DNA of 57,834 nt from an uncultured Planctomycetaceae bacterium (GTDB taxonomy: Bacteria; Planctomycetota; Planctomycetia; Gemmatales; Gemmataceae), in contig CALARU010000386.1 of assembly GCA_937888715.1 (NCBI GenBank), forward strand, positions 1-57,834. The letters are read 5' to 3'. Shown piece by piece: positions 9,846 through 20,008 of the stretch (positions are counted from its first letter, which is position 1; every line of letters begins with the position of its first letter). The position numbers and the translations under genes were made by a program. A model generated the notes under the pieces. The model was not told where the DNA came from, ran no database searches, and saw nothing but the letters and a program-made list of their open reading frames with translations.

Positions 9846-11900
9846 ATGACTCCATTAAAACTATCCCGTGGAAAATGCCTGCCTCTTGGTGCCACGCATT
9901 TAAATAATAGCATTAATTTTGCATTGCTATGCAGGCACGGAACAGAGGTGCATCTTGCATTATTTACACTCGAATCCAAAGAAGCAATTGCAGAGATTGT
10001 TCTACACCCAAGAAAAAGTAGAACAGGCGACCATTGGCATATTGCTGTTGAAGGCTTACCCGAATCATTTTGCTATGGGTGGAGAGTTAATGGCCCCCAG
10101 TCACCCATACATCGATTTGATCCTGAACACCTCCTTTTAGATCCTCAATGCAAAACTATTTCTGGGGGATCGGAATGGGGGGTTAATGATGAATCCATGG
10201 CCCACTACACTTCTAGGCTAAGTATTTTCACAAATAACGAAATCCCCCAAATGGAAGACACGCATCTATGCACTCCCATGGAAGACAGCATCATCTACGA
10301 AGTTCATGTCCGCGGATTTACATGCCATCCAACTTCCATGACTGTCAATCCTGGAACTTTTGATGCGTTGATAGAAAAAATCCCATACTTAAAAAATCTA
10401 GGTATAACAGCAATCGAACTTTTACCTGTTCATGAATTTGATGAAAATGATTGCCCCTTTTTTGACCCCGCTACTGGTAAAAAACACCGCAATTTATGGG
10501 GCTATAACACTATTTCATTTAATGCCCCTAAAACTTCATACGCAAGTGTCGGAAATATAAACCAACACATTGTTGAATTCCGAAAAATGGTTCATGCATT
10601 TCATATGGCAGGAATTGAAATCATCATGGATGTGGTTTTCAACCACACTGGGGAAGGAAATCATCGCGGTAGAACTTACAGTTTTCGAGGGTTAGATAAT
10701 TCCACCTATTACATGGTAGACAAAGATGGGAATTACTTTAATTTTTCCGGATGCGGTAACACCTTAAATTGCAATCATCCGGTCGTACGAGAAATGATTA
10801 CAAACAGTCTGCGATTCTGGGTTGCAGACATGAATGTTGACGGCTTGCGTTTCGACCTCGCATCGATACTAGGCAGAGATTATCTCGGAAATGTTTTAGT
10901 AGAACCACCAATCGTAGAAATGATTGCAGAAGATGGCGTGCTTGCTGACACCAAATTAATTGCTGAACCATGGGATGCCGCAGGGTTGTATCAGGTTGGA
11001 CTTTTCCCCTACGGCAGAAGATGGAGCGAGTGGAATGGCCAATATCGCGATGATATTCGAAGATTTTGGCGTGGAGAACCAGGGATTGCTTCTTTACTAG
11101 CTACTCGTATTTGCGGGAGTTCTGATCTATACGAATCTTCAGGGCGAAAACCTCGACACAGCTTAAATTTTATTACCTGCCATGATGGGTTCACACTCTG
11201 GGATCTTGTAACTTACAATGTAAAGCATAACTTTCGAAACGGCGAAGGAAACAATGATGGTTGTTCAGAGAATTTCAGCTGGAATTGCGGGGAAGAGGGC
11301 CCAACAAATGATCCCTACATCCTAGGTTTAAGAAAAAGACAGGTCAGAAACTTTTATGTCACCTTGTTTATTTCGCAAGGTGTTCCCATGATGCTATCTG
11401 GCGATGAATTTCTACGTACGCAAAAAGGCAATAATAACGCTTGGTGTCAGGATAATGAAATTAGCTGGACCGATTGGTCCTTTTTAGAAAAAAACTCAGA
11501 CTTCCATCGCTTCACTAAAGAGATAATCAAATTGCGGCTCGCACATCCAGCTTTAAGGAGACGAACTTTTATGAAGACTGGAGATGTCATTTGGCATGGC
11601 ATTACGCCTTTAAATCCTGATTTTTCAACCGACAGTACATTCCTTGCTTTTGCTTTAAATGGTTTAAAAACCGGCAGAGAAACTGATGCAGACTTCTTTG
11701 TCGCTATGAATTCGGGTAATGAACCAGCGGAATGTAAAGTCCCTGCTTCACCAACAGGAAGACCATGGCGCCGAATTATCGATACCGCAAAAGCTTCGCC
11801 TCTAGATATCGTAAGCTTTCATGAGGCTCCCAATATCGCTTTTGAAAGCATTTACCCTGTTGAAGCAAAGTCTTGCTTGGTATTGTTATCAGACAAATAA
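9846..11900 (+). CDS. glgX: Glycogen debranching enzyme / isoamylase (GH13)
   Basis: A 684-residue GH13 debranching enzyme that hydrolyses alpha-1,6 branches of glycogen. An N-terminal CBM48-like beta domain (about 10-130) precedes the TIM barrel, which opens with YEVHVRGFT (about 151). The conserved regions are MDVVFNHT (about 261-268), nucleophile D337 in DGLRFDLAS, acid/base E374 in LIAEPWD, and D447 in CHDGFTL. A C-terminal beta domain completes the protein. Length and order match GlgX/TreX. No other glycogen genes are adjacent. The start at 9846 lacks a strong ribosome site but no better in-frame ATG precedes the domain. Confidence 0.93.
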   Translation: MTPLKLSRGKCLPLGATHLNNSINFALLCRHGTEVHLALFTLESKEAIAEIVLHPRKSRTGDHWHIAVEGLPESFCYGWRVNGPQSPIHRFDPEHLLLDPQCKTISGGSEWGVNDESMAHYTSRLSIFTNNEIPQMEDTHLCTPMEDSIIYEVHVRGFTCHPTSMTVNPGTFDALIEKIPYLKNLGITAIELLPVHEFDENDCPFFDPATGKKHRNLWGYNTISFNAPKTSYASVGNINQHIVEFRKMVHAFHMAGIEIIMDVVFNHTGEGNHRGRTYSFRGLDNSTYYMVDKDGNYFNFSGCGNTLNCNHPVVREMITNSLRFWVADMNVDGLRFDLASILGRDYLGNVLVEPPIVEMIAEDGVLADTKLIAEPWDAAGLYQVGLFPYGRRWSEWNGQYRDDIRRFWRGEPGIASLLATRICGSSDLYESSGRKPRHSLNFITCHDGFTLWDLVTYNVKHNFRNGEGNNDGCSENFSWNCGEEGPTNDPYILGLRKRQVRNFYVTLFISQGVPMMLSGDEFLRTQKGNNNAWCQDNEISWTDWSFLEKNSDFHRFTKEIIKLRLAHPALRRRTFMKTGDVIWHGITPLNPDFSTDSTFLAFALNGLKTGRETDADFFVAMNSGNEPAECKVPASPTGRPWRRIIDTAKASPLDIVSFHEAPNIAFESIYPVEAKSCLVLLSDK

Positions 11901-11903
11901 AGC

Positions 11904-11927
11904 CAGAAAAGTAAGGATTACTTTCTG
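11904..11927. terminator. Hairpin terminator between glgX and atpC
   Basis: CAGAAAAGTAA pairs with TTACTTTCTG (one bulged A) around a three-base loop. It sits four bases after the glgX stop and overlaps the atpC stop codon, so it could end transcription from both sides. Confidence 0.45.
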
Positions 11928-12319
11928 TTTAATTTGGCACTTGCACGAACAATTGCGCGGGCGCGATCTTTTAACTTTGACCGCTCGCTTGATGTTTTAC
12001 CTTCAAGATTTGAATCAATAATAGCTTTAGCAGAATTAACATCCAAAGCTGAAAGCTCGGTAGCCCTTGGGGTCAACAAGGTAACAATATTATTAGAGAT
12101 TTGTACCGTTCCACCTTCGATAAAGAAAAAGGAATCGGTAGAGCCGTTACGAATACGAAGGGAGCCAAACCCAAGCTTAGAAACTAAGGGAGCTCTATTG
12201 GGAAGGATACCCATTTCGCCATCAAACAGAGGTATAACCAAGGAATCAGATTCTTGGTCAACTAAGGCCTTTTCGGGTGTCACCACAACACAATGAATTT
12301 TGGAATTGTTTTCTGCCAT
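11918..12319 (-). CDS. atpC: ATP synthase F1 epsilon subunit
   Basis: A 133-residue epsilon subunit, the central-stalk foot that contacts the c-ring and can inhibit ATPase activity. The N-terminal beta-sandwich shows VVTPEKALVDQESDSLVIPLFDGEMGILPNRAPLV in two halves of the family signature (about 12-46). The C-terminal helical hairpin is short, Arg/Lys/Ala-rich (about 90-133). It is the last gene of the ATP synthase operon, three bases after atpD, and ends at a hairpin shared with glgX. Confidence 0.95.
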   Translation of the reverse strand: MAENNSKIHCVVVTPEKALVDQESDSLVIPLFDGEMGILPNRAPLVSKLGFGSLRIRNGSTDSFFFIEGGTVQISNNIVTLLTPRATELSALDVNSAKAIIDSNLEGKTSSERSKLKDRARAIVRASAKLNRK

Positions 12320-12322
12320 GGT

Positions 12323-13792
<1,470 letters not shown>

Positions 13793-13831
13793 CTAGTCAA
13801 AAATCATAAGAACCCGGATTTTTATCAAAAC

Positions 13832-14713
13832 TTATTCAAGCGCAGCAGCGCCACCGATAATTTCAGAAATCTCCTTAGTAATCTGAGCTTGTCGAGCTCT
13901 GTTATATAGCAAGGAAATCGCTTTGATCATATCATCTGCATTTTCAGTTGCGGCTTTCATAGTCACGCGTCTGCCAATTTGCTCGCTTACTGCAGCATCA
14001 AGAAAACATTTAAAAAGTGAAGCTTTAAATGCCTGTGGAAGAAGTTCAGCAAGAATTTCTTCGGCGCTAGGCAAAAACTCGTAACTTGTATTATCATTCT
14101 TCTTAACAGCAGTTGCAGAAGATTCATTCGGTTTTGCAAAAGGCAGGATAGTTTCAACAACCGGAAATTGTCTTGCTGGGTTCAGAAACTTCATGTAAGC
14201 AACATCAACGGCATCAACATTACCAGCAACAAATTCACGGATAAATTTATCTGCAAGAGGTTCAACCTCATCAAACCTAGGCTTATCTTCAAAATTGATA
14301 TAGGTGGCAACAGGAATAATTTGCTGGTACTTAAAAAAAGAAATTGCGCGCTTACCGCTAAGTTCTAAGAGCGTTTCTTCTCCCCTAGATTTAGCAGCAT
14401 TTAAACTATTGGTTGCTTCCCTTAAGATGCCTGCGTTGTAACCACCGCAAAGGCCCCTGTTAGAGCAAATAACGAGCAAAATCCTCTTGGAGATTTTTTC
14501 GCGCTTTACCAAAAGAGGGTGAGTTACATCCTGAGCAGACGCAGAAAGTTCAGCAGCAATCTCAGCTATTTTCTTAGTATAAGCTGCTGCTTCTACAGTC
14601 CGATCCATGGCTTTCTTAAAACGCGCAGTGGCGATAAGTTCCATGGTCCGGGTTATCTTGCGAATATTGCGGATCGCTTTTCTTCGAACCACAAGTTCAC
14701 GAGTTTTTGCCAT
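13832..14713 (-). CDS. atpG: ATP synthase F1 gamma subunit
   Basis: A 293-residue gamma subunit, the rotating central stalk. The N-terminal helix (VVRRKAIRNIRKITRTMEL) and the C-terminal helix (RARQAQITKEISEIIGGA) that form the coiled shaft are conserved, as is the Rossmann-like middle with VICSNRGLCGGYNAG. AAGGTG lies eight bases before the ATG at 14713. It follows atpA by 21 bases and precedes atpD by 54. Confidence 0.97.
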   Translation of the reverse strand: MAKTRELVVRRKAIRNIRKITRTMELIATARFKKAMDRTVEAAAYTKKIAEIAAELSASAQDVTHPLLVKREKISKRILLVICSNRGLCGGYNAGILREATNSLNAAKSRGEETLLELSGKRAISFFKYQQIIPVATYINFEDKPRFDEVEPLADKFIREFVAGNVDAVDVAYMKFLNPARQFPVVETILPFAKPNESSATAVKKNDNTSYEFLPSAEEILAELLPQAFKASLFKCFLDAAVSEQIGRRVTMKAATENADDMIKAISLLYNRARQAQITKEISEIIGGAAALE

Positions 14714-14734
14714 AATTAAACACCTTACCCAATA

Positions 14735-16417
14735 TTAGCCTTTGAACTGAAAACCAAATTCATTAATCGATGCTTCCAGCTTTTTGACAAGATCTGGAGA
14801 CAATTTCTTTTCGCTTATCAAAGTGTTTCGAACTTCAGGTTTCTGTTCTTTCATGTAGGCTAGGAATTGTACTTCCCAAGCCTGAACTTTTGACCTTTCA
14901 ACTTTATCTAAAAAGCCTTTTGTTGCAGCAAAAATAATCATTACCTGATCAGCAACATTCATTGGCTTATAAGGTGGTTGCTTTAATATTTCAACAACGC
15001 TGTACCCTCTATCCAACTGCGACTGGGATGTTTTATCAAGTTCAGTTCCTAGTTGCGCAAAAGCTTCAAGCTCTCTAAACGAGGCAAGATCCAAACGCAA
15101 ACCACCAGAAACTTGCTTCATTGCTGAAATCTGAGCTTTACCACCCACGCGGGAAACGCTGATACCCACATCCACAGCAGGCCTAACGCCAGCGTTAAAC
15201 AAAGAACCTTGTAAATAAATTTGCCCATCGGTAATCGAAATAACATTGGTTGGAATGTATGCAGATACTTCACCTTCCAAAGTTTCAATAATAGGAAGAG
15301 CAGTTAATGAACCGCCAGAAGTGTTAACTTTTGCAAGCTTATGATTTAGGTGCTTGGGAAGATCATGCTTTAACGCATGCTCTTTTCCTGCTGGCCCAAC
15401 ATAAACTACACCTTTGCCCGCTTCATCACGGTTAACGCCCCAATCGTCTGTAACATTTGATTCATCAGAATTTTTGTCAATAATTACGTAGCGCTCTGCA
15501 AGCTTTGCAGACCGTTCAAGCAAACGCGAATGTGCATAAAAAATATCACCAGGATATGCTTCACGACCAGGAGGACGGCGCATAAGAAGTGATAATTGGC
15601 GGTATGCTGCTGCTTGTTTACTTAAATCATCGTAAACGCAAAGCGTTGCCATGCCTTTTTCATACATGTAATATTCAGCCATTGCACAACCAGCATAAGG
15701 CGCAATATATTGCAGCGGAGCTGGATCTGCAGAACTCGCATCAACCACAATGGTGTAATCCATTGCGCCATTAGCCTTGAGAATCTCAACCACTTTAGCA
15801 ACGGTGGAATCTTTTTGACCGATAGCAACATAAACGCAAATCACCCCGTTACCTTTTTGATTAATGATGGTATCGAGAGCAATGGTTGTCTTACCTGTTT
15901 TACGATCACCGATGATAAGTTCGCGCTGACCACGACCCACAGGAGTCATAGCATCGATGGCTTTAATACCGGTTTGCATTGGTTCATCAACAGGTTGCCT
16001 TCCAGCAACACCTGGAGCATTGGACTCAACCGCACGGGTAAGATTTGTAATAATTGGGCCTTTTCCATCCTTGGGAACACCAAGGGGATCAACAACACGG
16101 CCAATTAAAGCATCACCAACAGGAACACGAAGCAAAGCTCCGGTGGTTAGAACTTCATCACCTTCTTTAATATCTAGGTATCTACCTAAGATAATAATCC
16201 CAACGGAATTTTCTTCGAGATTAAAGGCCAAGCCTTTAACACCAGATCGAGGAAAATCAACCATTTCTCCGGCCATTACACCCGTAAGGCCGTAGACACG
16301 GGCAATTCCATCGCCAACTTCTAAAACCCTACCGACTTCTTTAGCGTCGATGCGGTCTTGAAATTGTTCAATTTCCTTCTGAAGAACTGAAGCTATCTCG
16401 TCTGCTTTGAATCTCAT
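14735..16417 (-). CDS. atpA: ATP synthase F1 alpha subunit with an internal insertion
   Basis: A 560-residue non-catalytic nucleotide-binding alpha subunit. The P-loop GDRKTGKT lies near residues 170-177, and the family signature [13 protein letters not shown] is present. The protein is about 50 residues longer than typical alpha subunits (about 500-515). The excess lies between [12 protein letters not shown] (about 300-310) and [11 protein letters not shown] (about 369), where most alphas have only about 20 residues; here a polar stretch of roughly 45 more is inserted. The ATG at 16417 is preferred over an upstream start at 16432. The gene overlaps the 3' end of atpH by 50 bases, which suggests coupled translation. 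Confidence 0.97.
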   Translation of the reverse strand: MRFKADEIASVLQKEIEQFQDRIDAKEVGRVLEVGDGIARVYGLTGVMAGEMVDFPRSGVKGLAFNLEENSVGIIILGRYLDIKEGDEVLTTGALLRVPVGDALIGRVVDPLGVPKDGKGPIITNLTRAVESNAPGVAGRQPVDEPMQTGIKAIDAMTPVGRGQRELIIGDRKTGKTTIALDTIINQKGNGVICVYVAIGQKDSTVAKVVEILKANGAMDYTIVVDASSADPAPLQYIAPYAGCAMAEYYMYEKGMATLCVYDDLSKQAAAYRQLSLLMRRPPGREAYPGDIFYAHSRLLERSAKLAERYVIIDKNSDESNVTDDWGVNRDEAGKGVVYVGPAGKEHALKHDLPKHLNHKLAKVNTSGGSLTALPIIETLEGEVSAYIPTNVISITDGQIYLQGSLFNAGVRPAVDVGISVSRVGGKAQISAMKQVSGGLRLDLASFRELEAFAQLGTELDKTSQSQLDRGYSVVEILKQPPYKPMNVADQVMIIFAATKGFLDKVERSKVQAWEVQFLAYMKEQKPEVRNTLISEKKLSPDLVKKLEASINEFGFQFKG

Positions 16418-17024
16418 AAGTACTTCTCTCAATCAATTGATTGCGCAAGGATTGAAGACGGCTACGTAAACTACCGTCCCAAAGCCAATCCCCGGCTTTA
16501 ATAATTAATCCACCAACAATGGAATCATCCACCGTATAAGAAAGAACAGGTTGCTTACCAAGCTTAACTTGTAAAGCCTTAAGTAACGCAACCTCTTGCT
16601 CAGGAGTAACCTTAACACTGGTAATAACCTGAACTTGCAATTGGTTTTTTCGCATCTCGTTCAAAATCTGATAAGCATGAACAGAAGCACCAAGCAAACC
16701 AAGTCGATCGTGTTCATTAAGCACAAAAATAAAGTTCATAACCAAAGGGCTGCATTTTCCTTCAAAAACCAACTTTACCAGCCTAGTCTTTTCCTCGCGA
16801 GAAATAACAGGAATTGAAAAGAAGGCCTCAAGCTTGGGATTCTTTTTCAAAAGCGATGCGATTTCAAGCAATTCTTCTAGCACACTATCAGCAAGGCCCA
16901 AAGGCAATGCTGCTTGGTAAAGAGCTGCAGAATAAACTTGGGTAATACGCTGAGATCCGTCATCAAGCACCGTATAGTGCTTGGCAAGGTCAGCAATGTT
17001 TAAATCAATATCACTGTAAGACAT
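16368..17024 (-). CDS. atpH: ATP synthase F1 delta subunit
   Basis: A 218-residue delta subunit (OSCP), which joins the F1 head to the peripheral stalk. It is longer than the usual 175-180 because of about 25 extra N-terminal residues and a C-terminal tail of about 20 after the normal end near [15 protein letters not shown]. The family core [11 protein letters not shown] and [14 protein letters not shown] is recognisable. The tail is encoded in the 50-base overlap with atpA, so part of its length may simply follow from that overlap. Confidence 0.92.
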   Translation of the reverse strand: MSYSDIDLNIADLAKHYTVLDDGSQRITQVYSAALYQAALPLGLADSVLEELLEIASLLKKNPKLEAFFSIPVISREEKTRLVKLVFEGKCSPLVMNFIFVLNEHDRLGLLGASVHAYQILNEMRKNQLQVQVITSVKVTPEQEVALLKALQVKLGKQPVLSYTVDDSIVGGLIIKAGDWLWDGSLRSRLQSLRNQLIERSTYEIQSRRDSFSSSEGN

Positions 17025-17064
17025 TATCTAGCCCCAGCAGAAAAAACGCTACAAACATAAGATG

Positions 17065-17703
17065 CTATTTGGAAAATTCAGCCAAGCAATCATCGACAAG
17101 AACTCGATGGTCCTCAATCGTTAAAGACTTTTTAATGGCTTTTGTAGATACAAGTAAAGCTAAATCAGAAGCTTTAGTAAGAAGATCCTTCATTGCTTGA
17201 TCAGTGGCAAGTTGCAACTCACGATGCAACCTATCACGTTCTGCAACGATCTCTTCTTTAGCTTTAGAAACCATATCATCTCTTAATACCTGGCCATCAC
17301 GGCGTGCTTCATCAATAAGAATCCTAATTTGGTCGCCTGCCAACCTAAATTTAGCATCAAGTTCGGCTTGTAACTTTAGGGATTTTAAACTAGCAGCTTC
17401 GGCCTCATCGATGGCACGACGAATGTTTTCTTCGCGTTTTTGCAAACCTTCCAGCATAGGGCCCCATGCTGTTTTATTTAGTGCAAAGAAAAGCAAAATA
17501 AACAGCACCAAAGTCCAAACTCCGGTATCAGCACTAAAACCAAAGATATCTCTTTGTTTTGAAGTTTGTTGATCAACATCAGCAACCTTTGCTTCAGGGT
17601 TTTTAACTTCAGCAACTTTGGCTTCAGCGATACAGTCTGTGGAAAACACAAACCCAAGGCTGAGTAAACCAAGCAAAGTCATGACGAAAAACCGTCGTAA
17701 CAT
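17065..17703 (-). CDS. atpF: ATP synthase Fo b subunit with signal peptide
   Basis: A 212-residue b subunit of the peripheral stalk. The ATG at 17703 is supported by GGGAGG about ten bases upstream; longer frames run back into atpE. The N-terminus (MLRRFFVMTLLGLLSLGFVFS) looks like a cleavable signal peptide. A charged linker and the true membrane helix TGVWTLVLFILLFFALN (about 65-81) follow, then a long charged coiled coil (about 90-200). Only one b gene is present, so the stalk is probably a homodimer. The added signal peptide is unusual relative to E. coli but matched by the c subunit here. Confidence 0.92.
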   Translation of the reverse strand: MLRRFFVMTLLGLLSLGFVFSTDCIAEAKVAEVKNPEAKVADVDQQTSKQRDIFGFSADTGVWTLVLFILLFFALNKTAWGPMLEGLQKREENIRRAIDEAEAASLKSLKLQAELDAKFRLAGDQIRILIDEARRDGQVLRDDMVSKAKEEIVAERDRLHRELQLATDQAMKDLLTKASDLALLVSTKAIKKSLTIEDHRVLVDDCLAEFSK

Positions 17704-17737
17704 GGCCCCTCTACCTCCCGATTTAAAAGAATAGAAA

Positions 17738-18019
17738 CTAAATAAGGAAGCAAATAAGCAATGCAAACAAGGCAACACCTTCGAGCAAAGCTGCGATGAT
17801 AATACTCGCATTTCTAAGGTCGCCTGCCATTTCAGGTTGGCGTGCCATGCTCTCAGCCATACCCGCACCAATGTAACCCAAACCTATACCTGCGCCAATA
17901 ATTGCCAAACCTGCACCAATGCCCTTGCCAACATTGGCAATACCATCAGCAGCAAATGCATCATCAGCGAAGCAGAATAAAGCTACAACCACTGCAAACA
18001 TCAAAAACATCTTTTTCAT
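17738..18019 (-). CDS. atpE: ATP synthase Fo c subunit with signal peptide
   Basis: A 93-residue c-ring subunit. Residues 1-23 (MKKMFLMFAVVVALFCFADDAFA) form a signal peptide ending in an AxA-type site. Two helices follow: a Gly-rich first helix (GAGLAIIGAGIGLGYIG) and a second with the ion-binding glutamate in AALLEGVALFALL. The residue after this Glu is Gly, and the Gln/Ser signature of Na+ rings is absent, so proton specificity is inferred. GGAGG lies about 11 bases before the ATG at 18019. A longer in-frame start at 18058 would add 13 residues before the signal peptide and is unlikely. Confidence 0.95.
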   Translation of the reverse strand: MKKMFLMFAVVVALFCFADDAFAADGIANVGKGIGAGLAIIGAGIGLGYIGAGMAESMARQPEMAGDLRNASIIIAALLEGVALFALLICFLI

Positions 18020-18125
18020 CGAAAGCAAGCCTCCACAATCACCATAAGGGGTAAACACAACAAGAAAACATACGAGCTTAAGTTATCTTTATTTACGAAC
18101 CATTTAAACAATAGTCAATCAAATT

Positions 18126-19019
18126 TTAATGATTGACTTGAATCGATTTTTCTTCATGGTCATGTTGATCATGGCCATGGCCTTCATGAGTAGCCATACC
18201 CATAAACAAAGCAGTCAAGAATGTAAAAACATAAGCTTGTAAAAACGCAACAAGTAATTCTAAGAAACATAAAGCCAAGCTAGCCGCTAAGCTTAATGCT
18301 GTAACACCAGATTGAAGTAAAATATTTTCGCCAGCAACTTTTACTGCAAAAAGAAGCACGGTAGCAAGAACCATATGGCCTGCAAACATGTTTGCGAATA
18401 AACGAACGGCTAAGACCCCACTTCTAATAAAGATGCCAGCAAATTCAAGAACAAAAAGTAACGCACTGATTACAGGCCCAACAACAGGGAGGTCAATTTT
18501 CATCCAAAAACCGGTTACAAATCCTTTAACCCCATTTTTCTTGATGCCTGTATAATTAATAAAGAAACAACTCACCAGAGCCAACGCTCCGGTAACTGAA
18601 ATATTTGCCGTTGGGGAACCCATAAAGGGCAACATTCCAAACAAATTCGAAAACAATATAAACAAAAACAAAGTCCATAAGAAAGGAACATACTTATCGG
18701 CCAAGTCACCTAATGTCGGCTTTGCAACTTCGTTTCGGATGTAAGTAAGTAAGCATTCAAAAGCGTTCCAAAAAGGCCCACGCAAGATTTCGCCTTTAGA
18801 GACCTTACGACACAAAGGGATGTAGATTGCTGCAATTAAAACAGCAACAACCAACATCAATATCTTAAATTTGCTTATCGCAACATGATATCCGAACAAA
18901 TCAAACGAAATCAAATTTAAATGAACACCATGTTCAAACAGCCCTTGCTCATCAAAAAAATGCCAATGGTGGAGCTGATCTTGAACCTCATCCATTGCGT
19001 CAGGTATCGGCTTTGACAT
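18126..19019 (-). CDS. atpB: ATP synthase Fo a subunit
   Basis: A 297-residue membrane subunit forming the proton half-channels against the c-ring. The essential arginine lies in SGVLAVRLFANMFAGH. Five or more hydrophobic helices are visible, including FLWTLFLFILFSNLFGMLP. The N-terminus (about 50 residues) is soluble and acidic, and the C-terminus is His/Glu-rich (THEGHGHDQHDHEE), a possible metal-binding tail not typical of the family. It follows the atpI-like gene and precedes atpE in the normal order. Confidence 0.96.
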   Translation of the reverse strand: MSKPIPDAMDEVQDQLHHWHFFDEQGLFEHGVHLNLISFDLFGYHVAISKFKILMLVVAVLIAAIYIPLCRKVSKGEILRGPFWNAFECLLTYIRNEVAKPTLGDLADKYVPFLWTLFLFILFSNLFGMLPFMGSPTANISVTGALALVSCFFINYTGIKKNGVKGFVTGFWMKIDLPVVGPVISALLFVLEFAGIFIRSGVLAVRLFANMFAGHMVLATVLLFAVKVAGENILLQSGVTALSLAASLALCFLELLVAFLQAYVFTFLTALFMGMATHEGHGHDQHDHEEKSIQVNH

Positions 19020-19072
19020 AATTAAAGTAACCTACTTTTAAAACAAATAAATAACAAATCTTAATATATTAA

Positions 19073-19492
19073 TCAATTACGAGAAAACAATTTTAACTTC
19101 AAGATCGACTCAAACATGGCCAAGAAAAAAAAGAGACAAATCGCTATTAGTACGAGATGCTTGTTCATTTCTTCGTGCACTGTATTTTTAAAAAAAACAA
19201 AAGCAAGCAAAAACAACAATAATCGAGGAAGAGAGGTTAAAAAAAGTAAAGAAGCGTTATTATTCTTGTAAAAAAATTCATAAATGAAAGTAATAAGTTT
19301 TGAGAAAAAAAACGCACAAAAAAACATCGAAATCGCCAGATAATAGTAAAAGTGTTCTTTAATGCCCTCGTTTAAGGACAAACCAATAAAGACAGCAAGA
19401 AAAACAAGCGAAGTCACGCCATAAAAGGCTAAAATCTGTTTATCAAGTTTAGCAATAGCACCATTTGTTATTAGGGCATTTTTTTCAGTCAA
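19073..19492 (-). CDS. AtpI-like four-helix membrane protein
   Basis: About 139 residues with four hydrophobic segments: ILAFYGVTSLVFLAVFIGLSL, a second around YYYLAISMFFCAFFF, a third around LLFLTSLPRLLLFLLAFVFF, and a fourth around HLVLIAICLFFFLAMF. Length, topology and its place between the AtpZ-like gene and atpB match AtpI, the assembly factor of the c-ring, but residue similarity is too weak to be sure. I chose the TTG at 19492 because AAGGTG lies six bases upstream; a GTG at 19501 in the same frame is possible. Confidence 0.55.
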   Translation of the reverse strand: MTEKNALITNGAIAKLDKQILAFYGVTSLVFLAVFIGLSLNEGIKEHFYYYLAISMFFCAFFFSKLITFIYEFFYKNNNASLLFLTSLPRLLLFLLAFVFFKNTVHEEMNKHLVLIAICLFFFLAMFESILKLKLFSRN

Positions 19493-19502
19493 AACATGCA
19501 CC

Positions 19503-19703
19503 TTAAAATAAACGCCTTTTAATATGAAAAGCAACCACAAGGACACCAATAAGAATGCCCGAAATTATACCAAAAGGCTTGGTTGAAGAATAAGAATCAA
19601 GAAAGGCACCAATAGCTATCGGAGCAAACATTTCGGCACCTAGGGAAGCAAGTTCCACATAGATTGCAAAACCTTTAATATCACTTTTACGATTCGGAAC
19701 CAT
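19503..19703 (-). CDS. atpZ: AtpZ/AtpQ-like small ATP synthase accessory protein
   Basis: A 66-residue protein with two hydrophobic segments. The pattern ELASLGAEMFAPIAIGAFLD followed by SGILIGVLVVAFHI matches the AtpZ family (F0F1-ATPase subunit, putative Ca/Mg transporter) that often opens bacterial ATP synthase operons with AtpI. The ATG at 19703 is preferred; a GTG at 19715 is in frame. It is the first gene of the ten-gene operon, whose promoter should lie just upstream. Confidence 0.75.
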   Translation of the reverse strand: MVPNRKSDIKGFAIYVELASLGAEMFAPIAIGAFLDSYSSTKPFGIISGILIGVLVVAFHIKRRLF

Positions 19704-20008
19704 CAAACACTTCACTTTAGGTTAAATGTTACACTTAGGAAAACTATAACGTCTTCCTGATATGGTTATAAGTCTTGATATTATAACGATTTCCAAAGTT
19801 TTTGTTTGACATTTTTTTCAATCTAATTTAATCTAACCCTACTGCCTTACGACATTCAAATGTTTAGTTTTAGGTTTAAATAATGATTGTGTTTGCAACA
19901 AGAATATGAATGTCGCATGTATCAGAAGTTTTAATCATATTAACCATTTCTTTTGACAAGGAGGTCTAAAGAAGCAAATGGCAAAATTTGCCAAATGGAG
20001 CATCGCAT
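19704..20008. other. Divergent intergenic region atp operon / DUF4912 gene
   Basis: About 305 AT-rich bases between divergent genes. It contains a candidate -10 box for the atp operon and, near its right end, a strong AAGGAGG at 19958-19964. That site lies 13 bases before an ATG at 19978 opening a 32-codon frame (probably not real, see rejected items). No tRNA or other RNA gene was seen. Confidence 0.45.
19780..19808 (-). promoter_or_regulatory. Candidate promoter of the ATP synthase operon
   Basis: A perfect TATAAT reads on the minus strand at 19785-19780, about 80 bases before the first operon gene. The -35 region is weak: TGTCAA lies about 20 bases upstream, longer than ideal spacing. Confidence 0.35.
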
